DNA of 64,000 nucleotides from Martinezella rhizogenes (GTDB taxonomy: Bacteria; Pseudomonadota; Alphaproteobacteria; Rhizobiales; Rhizobiaceae), in contig NZ_SGNY01000013.1 in assembly GCF_007002745.1 (NCBI RefSeq), positions 80,568 to 144,567 on the forward strand. Reading direction: 5' to 3'. Under the pieces are notes generated by a model. The model was not told the DNA's origin, searched no databases, and saw nothing but the letters and a program-made list of their open reading frames with translations. Of the stretch, positions 51,338 to 60,893 are shown piece by piece. The position numbers and the translations under genes are program-made. How positions within the stretch are numbered: position 1 is the first letter of the stretch; each line of letters starts with the position of its first letter.

Positions 51338-52560
51338 GTTCTACCCCACGTCTTTTTGATGAGGCTTTCAATCTCGTGATTGACACTGTTCATCGATTCA
51401 AGCGCGCGATCATAGGTGACACGGTTAAATTGACTTCTATCCACTTCAAAAAGGGTCTGGTTGGTCAGGCCCGCGTCTGAAACCGCGGTACTCTTCACCA
51501 TAGAGTTGACCATTACGTTTGCCCCAAACAGGGACCGTAAGAACGCAACCATCTGATGCTGGGGCCCGTCGGTGGGTTCGAAACGCGTTACGAGATAGCG
51601 CATCCAATTTTGTTTATCTTCGGCTCCCGCTTCTCCAATCGTGTCCATCAGGTCACTGGTCATCGCCAAAAACTGGTTCATAGACATGACGTCTAGCATT
51701 TGCGGGTGAACCGTAATCAGAACGGACGTTGCTGCAGTGAGTGCCGAAAGTGTCAAATAGCCAAGCTGTGGAGGGCAGTCGATGACCACGACGTCATAAG
51801 CGTCGGCGATCTCATCTAGTGCATCGGACACGCGCGCGAAAAACAGCTTATCGCCGGGCACTCGGTTTGCAAGAGCCATGGGTGTCGCATGCTCGAATTC
51901 CATGAGTTCGAGATTGCCGGGGATCAAGTGAAGGTCTGGAATATAGGTCGCTCGGACAATATCTTGAATCGGTCGACGTTCGTCATCGTATCGGATTGCG
52001 CCGTAAATGGTATCGTTCGGACCAACATCCGTCTCTGGCTGACTTCCAAACAAAGCTGATAAGCTCGCCTGGGGATCAAGATCAACGGCAAGGACGCGAT
52101 ATCCACGGAGCGCAAGATATTGGGCAAGGTGCGCAGATGTCGTTGTTTTTCCCGAGCCACCCTTGAAGTTCATGACAGCAATGACCTGTAGTTCTTCACT
52201 GTCACGGCGATGGGGCAGGTACCTTCCGGCAGGCCGACTGCCAGCATCCATGTACTGCCGTATTTTTGCGATGTCTTCGACGGAATATACGCGACGATTG
52301 CCGGGACCTGACGCGACCTTGAAGTTCAGGGCATCATCCTTTTCCATCTCGCTCACGATGGTGCGCAGATATCCTTCAGCGCAATCGAAAAGCTTCTCAG
52401 CCTCTGCCGGCGAGAAGTTTCGAATGGTCTTGCGTGCGTGGGGCGGGAACATCTTAGTTTGGTAAGCTTGAAGCTGTGCCGACAGCGCAGCTGAATGGCT
52501 TCGGACAAGATCCCGAAAACCCGAAAACTCCTCGATAGGTGCCAAATCCAAATTTGCCAT
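51334..52560 (-). CDS. repA: Partition ATPase RepA (ParA-like)
   Basis: A 408-residue RepA: N-terminal HTH region (FSPAEAEKLFDCAEGYLRTI) and MipZ/ParA ATPase domain with deviant Walker A NFKGGSGKTTTSAHLAQYLA, LAVDLDPQASLSALFG and VVIDCPPQLGYLTLSAL. It partitions the plasmid and autoregulates repABC. It is the first gene of the operon. Confidence 0.96.
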   Translation of the reverse strand: MANLDLAPIEEFSGFRDLVRSHSAALSAQLQAYQTKMFPPHARKTIRNFSPAEAEKLFDCAEGYLRTIVSEMEKDDALNFKVASGPGNRRVYSVEDIAKIRQYMDAGSRPAGRYLPHRRDSEELQVIAVMNFKGGSGKTTTSAHLAQYLALRGYRVLAVDLDPQASLSALFGSQPETDVGPNDTIYGAIRYDDERRPIQDIVRATYIPDLHLIPGNLELMEFEHATPMALANRVPGDKLFFARVSDALDEIADAYDVVVIDCPPQLGYLTLSALTAATSVLITVHPQMLDVMSMNQFLAMTSDLMDTIGEAGAEDKQNWMRYLVTRFEPTDGPQHQMVAFLRSLFGANVMVNSMVKSTAVSDAGLTNQTLFEVDRSQFNRVTYDRALESMNSVNHEIESLIKKTWGRT

Positions 52561-52660
52561 TGCCGCACTTTCTTACCCAAGATACGGAGATTTGCCATGA
52601 CACGGCTAAACTCCGCAAACAGATAAGACGCGATTTAACCGATTGCGCAAGCGCTTTATA

Positions 52661-52677
52661 GTTAACGAATGGTTAAC
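52661..52677. promoter_or_regulatory. Candidate RepA operator upstream of repA
   Basis: Two GTTAAC hexamers (each self-complementary) spaced by GAATG form a 17-bp dyad 100 bp upstream of repA. Confidence 0.35.
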
Positions 52678-53412
52678 AGCGGTTCCTGTGCACCGACAAC
52701 TAGACCGGAATTCCGATCAAAACGGCGAGAAACAATGGTTTATTCAGTTTTTTCTTTCATTAGCACGAGTTGCGAAAAAAGAGTCGATAAACCGGGATCG
52801 AACGCATTATCCCTCTGAATTGCTGGACGTAGCGGTAAGTGGTCGCTCATCTGTAGGAAGTGAGTCGCTGCCGAAAAGGGATTGGATGCCTCCTCGGCTC
52901 TTAGCTAGCAGGAGATCGGCGATTGATCGATTTAACGCAAGTGACGTCTCAGAGGCACCGCGATGTTGCTACGACAAGGAAAGCTTCCACCGGCATGTCG
53001 AGTTCAATAGCGATTTCGGGCGCCACACCGGAGACATCGGTGCTGCGTAGGCAAGTATCGAAAACGAGGGCAACGGCGCTGTTATTCGACCCCACCAAGA
53101 GAGCTTGTAACTGTATAAAAAAGGGAAGGGCTCCGCACCGCCCATACAAGGTGCCCCGATATCGTGGTGAAGAGAAAACTAATTTCCCTAAACCGCGGCA
53201 GCAAGATTGTTGAATAGAGACTGAAACTAGCGGGTCACACCTGCGCAACAAGCCCATGTCGTAAAAGCGCAAGCTCAAGCCATCTTGCAGATGAGCGTTG
53301 GTCCGCTCATTGAGAGCGAGGCTTGGCTGTTCAACATAGGTGCGATCCAGCATCCAGATGCAAGATAAGCGCCATTCCAATCAACGTCCCAACGCCCTCT
53401 GCATTGTCGCAA
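52678..53412. other. Intergenic region between repA and the recombinase
   Basis: About 730 bp with short frames only, none with a ribosome site or family likeness. It should contain the repABC promoter; no convincing -35/-10 pair stood out. Confidence 0.4.
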
Positions 53413-54462
53413 TCATAACCCTGCTGCTGTGGTTAGATTGACCTTGAATCTATCTCGTCGACGTTGGTAACGACGCGTCATTTCCACCGAAGCGTGACCA
53501 AGTTGCTTCTGCACATAGCGCTCATCTATCTCGGCCGACGATGCCAATCCGGCCCGCAGTGAGTGGCCCGAGAATCTTAGATGCCGTTCGATTTCCGCCA
53601 GGTCGCTGCGGATACCAGCGGCCATGGCAGAGCGTTTAACGAGCCTTGCCACTTCCTTGTCGTTCAAACGTTCCGATCCCACGGCCTTTCCCCGTCCCGT
53701 AACCCGACGGAAAAGCGGCCCGTGAGCGAGCTTGGCGAACTTGATCCAGGATTCGACAGTGGCGACAGGGCAGGTGGCGTCGGATGAGCCTCGACCGATC
53801 TCGACCTCACGCCATCCGGTCTTGCCGCGGAGCGTCACCAGCATGCCTTTGTCGAGGATCTCGATCCAGCCGCGACCGTCCTCAGTCTGGTCCGCTTTGA
53901 GATCGAGGCCAACAATTTCGGACCGCCGAAGCCCGCCGGCATAGCCGATTAGCAGCATCGCCCGGTCGCGCACGCCGCGCAGGGTGCCGCGATCGAGTGT
54001 TTCGAGCATGGCAATGACGTCGGTCGCCATGACCGCTTCCTTCTGCACCGGCGGGCGGGCATGGCTGTTGCGGATGCCGGCCATGACAGTGGCTATATGC
54101 CGATCCTTTCGATCGAGGCTCAGACCGCGTTGTGCATAGTTCCAGGATATAGACGAGAGGCGACGTTCGATCGTCGCAACAGAATTTGCCTTCATCCCGC
54201 GTTCGGCCGTACCGGAAGCACAAGCGGTAATATAAAGCCCGACCGTCTGTGGGTGTGGGGAGAGGGGGGAAAGATTGGAGCGCCGGCACCAGGCAGAGAA
54301 ATGCTTCCAGTCGGATGCGTAGGCTTTTCTGGTGTTAACGGAACTGGCGGCCTCGACGTAGCCGCGCGCCCGATCCGTGAGATCCTGAAGGTGGCTCGGT
54401 AGGCCCGACCCCAGCTGCGGGGGAGGGGAGGGGGCAACCTCCGCGGGGTCTTCATCAGTCAT
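53413..54462 (-). CDS. Tyrosine recombinase/site-specific integrase
   Basis: About 349 residues from the ATG at 54462 (GAAGGGAAG upstream). N-terminal SAM-like core-binding domain (NTRKAYASDWKHFSAWCRRS) and a C-terminal catalytic domain with Arg in GGLRRSEIVG, HSLRAG (HxxR) and LGHASVEMTRRYQRRR (His and Tyr). Full catalytic set present. It follows vapC by 10 bp, making a vapB-vapC-recombinase operon, and is divergent from DUF1403-scpB. Such recombinases near repABC could resolve plasmid dimers; an integrative role is also possible. Confidence 0.92.
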   Translation of the reverse strand: MTDEDPAEVAPSPPPQLGSGLPSHLQDLTDRARGYVEAASSVNTRKAYASDWKHFSAWCRRSNLSPLSPHPQTVGLYITACASGTAERGMKANSVATIERRLSSISWNYAQRGLSLDRKDRHIATVMAGIRNSHARPPVQKEAVMATDVIAMLETLDRGTLRGVRDRAMLLIGYAGGLRRSEIVGLDLKADQTEDGRGWIEILDKGMLVTLRGKTGWREVEIGRGSSDATCPVATVESWIKFAKLAHGPLFRRVTGRGKAVGSERLNDKEVARLVKRSAMAAGIRSDLAEIERHLRFSGHSLRAGLASSAEIDERYVQKQLGHASVEMTRRYQRRRDRFKVNLTTAAGL

Positions 54463-54472
54463 GATCTTCCCT

Positions 54473-54859
54473 TCATGCCGCTTCGATATCCGTCTGCTTG
54501 AAGTCTTCCCCGATGAACAGCAGGGCATCGTCGGCGCGCTTTGCTAGAGCATAGGAAAAACAATCGGCGAAGTTCAGGTTAGCGGGATGTCGGCCCTTGC
54601 CATAGGTCAGCCACGCTTGGGTGGCGAGGTCGACCAGCTCGGCATCGACAGGAATGATCTCGGCTGCAATCTTGGAGAGCCACAGGTCGATTTCGGCCAA
54701 TGCATGCTCGCCGCGCCGGCTGACCATCACCATGCGGGCCTCAAATACGCACGTGGCTGGAATCAATCGGATCGGGTCAACCACGATGGCTCGCTCAAGT
54801 CGTTCCGCCTGCGGCTCGTCGCGTAGGATTGCTACGATCGCCGATGTATCGATGACCAT
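54473..54859 (-). CDS. vapC: VapC-like PIN-domain toxin
   Basis: A 128-residue PIN protein: MVIDTSAIVAILRDEP (first acidic residue), CVFEARMV, and LNFADCFSYALAKRADDALL with FIGEDF at the end, giving the acidic PIN active site. VapC toxins cut tRNA or rRNA. It overlaps the antitoxin gene by one base and precedes the recombinase by 10 bp. Confidence 0.9.
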   Translation of the reverse strand: MVIDTSAIVAILRDEPQAERLERAIVVDPIRLIPATCVFEARMVMVSRRGEHALAEIDLWLSKIAAEIIPVDAELVDLATQAWLTYGKGRHPANLNFADCFSYALAKRADDALLFIGEDFKQTDIEAA

Positions 54860-55116
54860 CAGTTCGGGATTCCGTGGTCGTCAAACCCGACGATGTCTTC
54901 GTCGCTGCGCTTCTCGCGCTCCGGGAGCTGTGCTATTCTCTTGCGTATCGTGCGTAAATCATTGAGCAAGCGATCCTTCGGGACCTCGCCATGGCCTAGA
55001 CGGTGAAGACGCTCGGACAAGGCTTGGTGGATTGCCGCCGTTTTGCTGATCCCTTGGCGCCGAGCGAGTTCGTCCACCAGCGCTACCGTAGCTGGATTTT
55101 TGATGTTCAGCGACAC
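54859..55116 (-). CDS. vapB: VapB-like antitoxin
   Basis: An 85-residue protein starting at a GTG at 55116 with GGAGGTTGTC upstream. The N-terminal ribbon-helix-helix (SLNIKNPATVALVDELARRQ, GISKTAAIHQALSERLHRL) is the PSK/VapB type; the C-terminal part, ending in EDIVGFDDHGIP, would block the toxin. First gene of the vapB-vapC-recombinase operon. Confidence 0.88.
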   Translation of the reverse strand: MSLNIKNPATVALVDELARRQGISKTAAIHQALSERLHRLGHGEVPKDRLLNDLRTIRKRIAQLPEREKRSDEDIVGFDDHGIPN

Positions 55117-55178
55117 GACAACCTCCGAAAATCTACCTTTATTCAATTTTCTACCAATTTTCCGCGCACCTGTCAAAT

Positions 55179-55207
55179 ACGTCCGATAATGCAAGATTAT
55201 CGGACGT
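55179..55207. repeat. Perfect 12-bp inverted repeat between vapB and DUF1403
   Basis: ACGTCCGATAAT and ATTATCGGACGT with 5-bp spacer GCAAG. It lies 62 bp from the vapB start and 77 bp from the DUF1403 start. It could be a shared operator, or a site for the encoded recombinase, whose arm spacing (5-8 bp) would suit a core site. Confidence 0.55.
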
Positions 55208-55284
55208 TTTAAGTAACCGACATGCTGTGCGGTTAAGGTAGATTTGTCTAGCGCAAACCGCGCATTATCGTTATCCTCGAAAGC

Positions 55285-56238
55285 ATGAATTCTCTGCCGA
55301 CATCCACCGCAACAATGTTCATCGGGCCGACGCGCCTGCCAACTTGGGCGCGCCCGCGAGTTCACGAGATCAGCGAACCTGACGCTGCCTTTTCCGCCGG
55401 TATCGCATTGAAATACCTGGATGATTTTCTCCGCGCCGAGCCGCTCTGGTTGGGCTGCTGGCGCGATCGACTTGCCCTCAAATCAGCCAGCACCGCTGTC
55501 CGGATGCTTGGCCGCAGTGAGGAAGAAGCCGCAATCCGCGACGCGGTTTTGCTGACTTCTGCCGGCGACGATCCCGGTCCGGCGGGAAAACTGTTTCTGG
55601 GCACAAGAATGCTGGCGCGCCAATCCGGGACGGTCACCACACGGTTCGTTAAGGAGCTCGCCGTGCTGCTGGGGATGAAGTGGGACGACAGCCTTGCTTC
55701 AATCCCCGACATGGTCGACTTTGCCATCCAGTCCGGGCGAGCAGCACCCTTCGCGGTGGCGGACCTGATAACGGCGATCTCTGCCGTTCGCCCGGACGCC
55801 GAGGTGATGGCCCTTGGACTGGCCGAGGTCGTGCTGGCGCACAAGCTGAACTGGTCCAAACCCGTGCCACTGCTGTTGCCAGAGCGCTTCGGGTCCGCCT
55901 ACCGTACTATCGGTGGTCGCGGTCGCGTCCGACCGGGAGAGCCTGCCTATCCCAAAGCGTTCTGCCTGGCGCTGGTCGATGGCGTTGACACCGCGCTGCA
56001 GTCGGCCGTCGAGATTGATCGTCGCGCCGCGCGGCTGTTGGCGGTCGCGCCGAAAGTGCGGACCAAGGGCGCCGAGCCGGTGATCCGCAAGTTGCTGACC
56101 GAAGACGCGGTGTCCGCGTCGGCGCCGGGATCAAAACTGTCGCGCTGGGCGGCAAGCCGGCTGTTCGAGCGACTTGAAGCCTTTGAAGCGGTGCGCGAAC
56201 TCTCTGGCCGCTCCTCCTTCCGGATATGGGGGTTATGA
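55285..56238 (+). CDS. DUF1403 family protein
   Basis: A 317-residue protein with the DUF1403 pattern: FSAGIALKYLDDFLRAEPLW, LALKSASTAVRMLGRSEEEA and a helical C-terminus. DUF1403 genes accompany scpB and a tyrosine recombinase on several alphaproteobacterial plasmids as I recall; function unknown. Its stop overlaps the scpB start. Confidence 0.8.
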   Translation: MNSLPTSTATMFIGPTRLPTWARPRVHEISEPDAAFSAGIALKYLDDFLRAEPLWLGCWRDRLALKSASTAVRMLGRSEEEAAIRDAVLLTSAGDDPGPAGKLFLGTRMLARQSGTVTTRFVKELAVLLGMKWDDSLASIPDMVDFAIQSGRAAPFAVADLITAISAVRPDAEVMALGLAEVVLAHKLNWSKPVPLLLPERFGSAYRTIGGRGRVRPGEPAYPKAFCLALVDGVDTALQSAVEIDRRAARLLAVAPKVRTKGAEPVIRKLLTEDAVSASAPGSKLSRWAASRLFERLEAFEAVRELSGRSSFRIWGL

Positions 56239-56939
56239 CCATGGCGGGAGCGAGCGCAGCCAAAACCAATCGGCGACCGAAGAAAGAGCGACAGCAGGAA
56301 GTCCTGTACGACCGCGAGCTCGAGGACCTACCGCAAGCGTTGCGCTGGCGGGAATGGATGATGCGGGTGGAGGCGGTGATCTTTGCCTCGGCCGAGCCGG
56401 TCAGCCGCGAGACACTGGCGCGGGTGGTTGGAAAAGACTGCAGCATCGACCTATTGATCGACGACCTCATCGAAGAACTCCGAGATCGTCCCTACGAGCT
56501 GGTCTCTGTCGCCGGCGGCTGGCAGCATCGGACCCGACCGCGGTTCGCCGAGACGATCCGTGCTTCTTCGGCGCCCACGAGGGGAGGGGCAGCGGCATTG
56601 TCGGAGTTCGAGGCGATGGTGCTGATGGCGGTCGGATATTTCCAGCCGGTCACCCGCGGCGAACTGTCGAAGATTTTTGGCAAGGAGGTCAGCCGCGACA
56701 CCATCGGCAGTTTGCGTGGAGCGGCGTTTATCGGCTCCGGGCCGCGCAGCCCGACGCCCGGGGCACCGTATACCTACGTGACGACGCCGCACTTCCTCTC
56801 GGCCTTCGGCATGGAGACGCTCCGCGACTTGCCGAACATCGAGGCGCTCGAGGATGCGGGCCTGCTCAGCCGACATGCGGTAAAGAATGAGGTCGAAGCG
56901 GCAAGCAATGAAGACGATGAGGACGAGCATCTTCAGTGA
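56235..56939 (+). CDS. ScpB-like SMC-associated segregation protein
   Basis: About 234 residues from the ATG at 56235 overlapping the DUF1403 stop (ATGs at 56226 and 56244 are alternatives). The winged-helix ScpB pattern is clear: WMMRVEAVIFASAEPVSRET, IDDLIEELRDRPYELVSVAG and EFEAMVLMAVGYFQPVTRGE, with an acidic tail (EDDEDEH). ScpB joins ScpA and SMC in condensing chromosomes; a plasmid copy may support plasmid segregation. Confidence 0.85.
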   Translation: MTMAGASAAKTNRRPKKERQQEVLYDRELEDLPQALRWREWMMRVEAVIFASAEPVSRETLARVVGKDCSIDLLIDDLIEELRDRPYELVSVAGGWQHRTRPRFAETIRASSAPTRGGAAALSEFEAMVLMAVGYFQPVTRGELSKIFGKEVSRDTIGSLRGAAFIGSGPRSPTPGAPYTYVTTPHFLSAFGMETLRDLPNIEALEDAGLLSRHAVKNEVEAASNEDDEDEHLQ

Positions 56940-57113
56940 CAGGTCCTTCAATATGGTCATCAACCTACGTGGCCAGCCCACACGCCTGTGGATTTCAAGA
57001 AATAACCGACGCCGAAGATGTTGCTTCTCTGTTCTCGTGGGATAATGGCGCGAATCAGAGCACAGCCATGACCAAGCAACATCAAAGGCGCGCCAATCCG
57101 CCTTAGATGAGCG

Positions 57114-57428
57114 CTAACCGACTTCTTGGTAATGTGTTTTCAGGAAACGATTGCTCTTTGTAAAGGTGGCTACAACGCTGCGCTCAAGCTCTTCGTACCA
57201 CACCTCCTCTCGACAATGTTGGACGCGGTCGAGATTGGCTGTCGTGTTGCGAAACATGCTGAATGTCCCTTTTACAAGGTTGGAGAACCCCCGTTGCTCG
57301 CCTTTTTCGCTTTCGCTCTGGAGTTCATTTATCGCCAGCATTGGTGCGTCTCCGCTAAAGGCGCGATCGACAAGAACGCCGCCATCGTCCGTTATCCGAT
57401 TATTAAAAGCATGGAACGTCCCTTCCAA
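57114..57428 (-). pseudogene. TIGR02391-like (Ymh) C-terminal fragment
   Basis: About 104 residues. VDRAFSGDAPMLAINELQSE, SEKGEQRGFSNLVKGTFSMF and RNTTAN match the conserved core of TIGR02391 proteins, where RNPxAH is usual; here the Pro and His are lost, the N-terminal domain is absent and the tail diverges. Relatives sit in phage and defence loci. It is a remnant. Confidence 0.55.
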
Positions 57429-57485
57429 TGCCGGCAGCCCTCGACTGCCGACTGATGTAAGTTTGGGAAATCAGGGATCGATGTC

Positions 57486-58505
57486 TCACACCACCGAGAA
57501 CACGACTTTGCCTTGGATGCTCGTTCGGGAGGCGCGTTGGTGGGCAGCGGACGCTTCCGCCAATGGATAGACGCTGTCGATCACGACGCGAATGGTGCCG
57601 TCGTTGAGGAGATGACCGGCCTCAGCCAGTTGCGCGCCGCTGGATCGAACCTATGTCGACGACACTGTTATCCCGCGTTGGCTTGTCTCGGCGTGACCTG
57701 CGAAACCGAGGGGATTAACTAGCAAGAGGGCTCCGCCAGGCTTGATGACGCTTAGAAATCGCTCGATGTGCGGACCGCCGACGGCATCGATCACAAGATC
57801 CACATCCCGTACGACCGTCTCAACAGAAGTCGTGGTGTAATCAACGAACTGCTCCGCGCCCAAGCCTCGCAGAAGCGCCTCGTGCTTAGTGGAGGCAACA
57901 GCGATCACACGCGCTCCTTTCATTTTCGCCACCTGAAACGCCAGATGCCCGACGCCGCCTCCCGCTCCGTTGATCAAGACAGTTTTGCCATCGAGTGGAA
58001 TTGGTGCGTGATCAAACGATTGAAACGGATTCGGTGCGTGATGGCCGAGCTCGACCAAAAACTGCCAGGCCGTCAGCAACGACATGGGCGCTCCAGCAGC
58101 TTGGACGTGATCTATCCCGGCAGGCTTCATCGCCAGTTCCGATGCGGGCACACAGACATATTCTGCGTAAGCACCGCTACCTGTCATCAGGTCTTCGGGG
58201 AACCGCACCATAGCGTAGACTTCATCACCAAGGGCGAATTGCGAAACGTTATCGCCCACTGCAGCGACCACCCCGGACACGTCAGTGCCAAGGATCAGTG
58301 GAAAAATTGCATTGGGTCGCCATTCGGCAGGCAACGCCCGATAACCGTCACGCGGGTAAAGGTCCGGCGGGTTAAGGCTGGCGGCATGAACGCGAACGAG
58401 CACTTCGCCGCTTGCCACAGCGGGGCGAGACGCTTCCTCAAAGCGCAGAACCTCCGGGCCTCCGAGTTCGTGGAGCTGAACCGCTTTCATCATTTCACTT
58501 ATCAT
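57486..58505 (-). pseudogene. Quinone-oxidoreductase-like MDR protein with in-frame amber stop
   Basis: The frame begins near 58505 with MKAVQLHELGGPEVLRFEEA, has an MDR substrate domain and NAD(P)-binding INGAGGGVGHLAFQVAKMKG. At TVSST a TAG occurs (57651-57653), but the same frame continues VRSSGAQLAEAGHLLNDG and SIQGKVVFSVV to a TGA at 57486, the normal end. The family usually has Gln there, so a CAG-to-TAG change explains it. It lacks about 55 residues if the stop is used. Divergent from a frameshifted LysR gene. Confidence 0.75.
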
Positions 58506-58613
58506 AGTCTCGCTTTCCGGTATTGGTTATTCCTATCAACACATAGTGCCGCGAGAGGATGTTGATAATCGCGCCAGAGTTCGCTTAGTGCCATAAAGGA
58601 ACAAATCGGTTTT

Positions 58614-59494
58614 CATGGTCTGACGGGGCTTATTGCCTTTGCAAAAGCCGGATCGCTAGGGAGTTACACGGCTGCCGCTCGATCATTGGCTATCTCCCCA
58701 TCGGCGATCAGCAAGAGCGTCCAACGGCTTGAACAGCATCTTGGCGGGTCGCTTTTTACCCGCACGACGCGATCGCTAACTCTAACCGCCGAGGGGCGCG
58801 ACCTGCATGAGCGCGCGCTTCGCCTGCTGCGCGATGCAGAAGAGATCGAGCAGGTGGCAAAAGCGGCACGCGCTGTGCCGTCTGGCAGCTTGCGAATTGC
58901 CGCTTCCCAGCCCATTGGCCTGCATGTGATCGCTCCAGCGCTTGCTGGGTTTCGAAAGCTGCACCCTAAAGTGACGATTGATCTGCGGTTGAGTGACCAC
59001 ATAGTGGATCTCATCAAAGAGGGTTCGATCTGGCTGTCCGCATTGGCGAACTTGACGGCTCGCGCCTTTTGTCACGCCGGCTTTCATCGCATCGGCTCTG
59101 TTGCTACGCGTCGCCTGATTATCTCACTGTGCACACAACTCCAAAGCACCCGAATGACCTGGAGGAGCATGAAACGGTCAATATGCGCTATAAAAGCACG
59201 GGCCAGCTATTTCGCTGGCCATTCCGCGTTGGCGATCGGGAGGTCGAGATCGTTCCTACTTCTGGCGTTGTTGTCGATGCAAGCGAAGCTGTTATAGCTG
59301 CGATCGTGGCGGGCGCTGGCATCGGAATGGGCACCAGCTTCGCTGCTGCCCCGTTGGTAAAGCGCGGGGAGTTGATCCCGATCCTGTCCGAATTTGCCGT
59401 CGACCGGAATAATATCACCGTAGTCTGGCCCGAGAGCCGACGGACCAACCCGTCCGTCCGAGCCTTTTTGGACATGTTGATCGAGCTGGCCTAG
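58614..59494 (+). pseudogene. LysR-family regulator, frameshifted
   Basis: The N-terminal HTH (GLIAFAKAGSLGSYTAAARS, then AISPSAISKSVQRLEQHLGG) lies in one frame; at about 59027 (LIKEG) a single lost base moves the rest (FDLAVRIGELDGSRLLSRRL, then VAGAGIGMGTSFAA) into the next frame. An obvious start codon is also missing: the frame opens just upstream with no ATG. The product cannot be made whole. It stood divergent from the MDR oxidoreductase, its likely target. Confidence 0.75.
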
Positions 59495-59792
59495 CAACCT
59501 CCACTGAGAAACGAAGTCAAAGCTGTTGGTCTCCGCAGGGAGGAAAATATATGGAGCGTTCCGCCCGGGGGCAGTCCCGCCTTCCGCGTTGCGGCGCTTC
59601 GCTAAAGCTCCTGCGGCTGCCCGGTTTCCGGCGAAAACGCAGCGAGAATTCCCGCTTTCCCGCCCTAACGGGAGGGCGCTATGCTAAAGCTCGGATACTC
59701 ATCATTGTCTTCCATCAAGTTTTGCACGAGCCGCTGCGCGAAATGTACAACAGGCGCTGCAAGAAGGTCATATTATCGGAGCTGCATTAAAA
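59495..59792. other. Intergenic region beyond pcaB
   Basis: No gene supported. Contains a hairpin CGCCCT-AACGGG-AGGGCG and a direct repeat GCTAAAGCTC; it may terminate the pca transcript. Confidence 0.4.
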
Positions 59793-60875
59793 TCAATCGC
59801 TCAGGCATTTTCGTGATTCATCCTTAATACCAAGCACATTAATTTGACCGACAAGTCGCTCCGCAACGAGCAACGTGGTTCCGGTTGCCGTTACCATTTG
59901 TGGCAGCGCCATCCATTCAAGCATCCAGCCCGCGCCCGACCTTTCCTGTTCATGGACAAGCGACTGGTGCAGCGCGGAGATCTGCACGGCATTGAAGCGT
60001 GCCAGTGTCACCAGCGTTTCGGCATTCACCGGATTCTGCTTGTGCGGCATGGCCGATGAGGCGCCGCCGCCGGAGAGGCGGATTTCTGAGCCGAGTTCGG
60101 CCATCAGTGCTATATCCTGTCCGAATTTGCCGAGCGCGCCGGTGATGAGGGACAGCAGATTGGCGAATTCGGCAATGCCGTCGCGCTGGCTCTGCCATTG
60201 CGGCCTGTCGGCAAGGCCGAGGCGCTTTGCAAGATCGGTGCGCACGGCAGCGGCATGGTCGCCAAGTTTCTCCAGCGTGCCGGCCGCGCCGCCGAATTGC
60301 AGGGCAAAGCCGTTCTGGGAAAAGGTTTCAAGCCGCAGCAGATGGCGTTCCAGTGGCGCGATCCAGCTTGCCGCCCGGTCGGCGACGGTGATGCCGATGG
60401 CCGCCTGCATGCGGGTATAACCCGTCAATGGGTTATGACCGTCGCGGGAGGAGATGTCGCCAAGCGTATCGATAAGGTGGCCGAGGCGGGTCGTGATGAT
60501 TTCCACCGCCACCTTCAGCCGCATCATCAGGCTGGTATCGATGACATCCTGACTGGTTGCACCGAAGTGCACCTTGTCCGCCGCCTTGCCGGCGACTGCC
60601 GCCCGCATCTGCCGCACCAGTTCCGGCACCACCACGCCATCCTTTGTGACGCCATGGCGAAGCGCCGTCATATCGGCGGCAAAGCTCGAAAGTCCCGAAA
60701 CGATAGCTTCCGCCGCCTCGTCCGTAATGATGCCGGCCTCCGCTTCCGCCTCAGCCAGCGCCATTTCGAAGCGGACCATTGCGTCGATATCCGCCTTTGC
60801 CGAAAACAGTTCGACGATCTCGCTATCACCGAAAAGCCCTGACAGAAACGGATGCTCGAAGGGGGAAAGGCTCAT
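59793..60875 (-). CDS. pcaB: 3-carboxy-cis,cis-muconate cycloisomerase
   Basis: A 360-residue protein of the fumarase/argininosuccinase superfamily with the signature SSAMPHKQNPVNAE and KVHFGATSQDVIDTSLMMRL. It lactonises 3-carboxy-cis,cis-muconate in the protocatechuate branch of the beta-ketoadipate pathway. It follows pcaG by 18 bp in a pcaHGB order; the last 15 residues look atypical, so the 3' end may be altered. Confidence 0.93.
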   Translation of the reverse strand: MSLSPFEHPFLSGLFGDSEIVELFSAKADIDAMVRFEMALAEAEAEAGIITDEAAEAIVSGLSSFAADMTALRHGVTKDGVVVPELVRQMRAAVAGKAADKVHFGATSQDVIDTSLMMRLKVAVEIITTRLGHLIDTLGDISSRDGHNPLTGYTRMQAAIGITVADRAASWIAPLERHLLRLETFSQNGFALQFGGAAGTLEKLGDHAAAVRTDLAKRLGLADRPQWQSQRDGIAEFANLLSLITGALGKFGQDIALMAELGSEIRLSGGGASSAMPHKQNPVNAETLVTLARFNAVQISALHQSLVHEQERSGAGWMLEWMALPQMVTATGTTLLVAERLVGQINVLGIKDESRKCLSD

Positions 60876-60893
60876 CTCAGGTTTCGCTTCCGC

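Noticed and set aside
52643..53050. 135-residue plus-strand frame upstream of repA
   Set aside because: No ribosome site, unusual composition, covers the likely repABC promoter.
49000..53400. parS centromere site GTTNNNNGCNNNNAAC near repABC
   Set aside because: No convincing match found by eye; the GTTAAC pair at 52661 does not fit the consensus.
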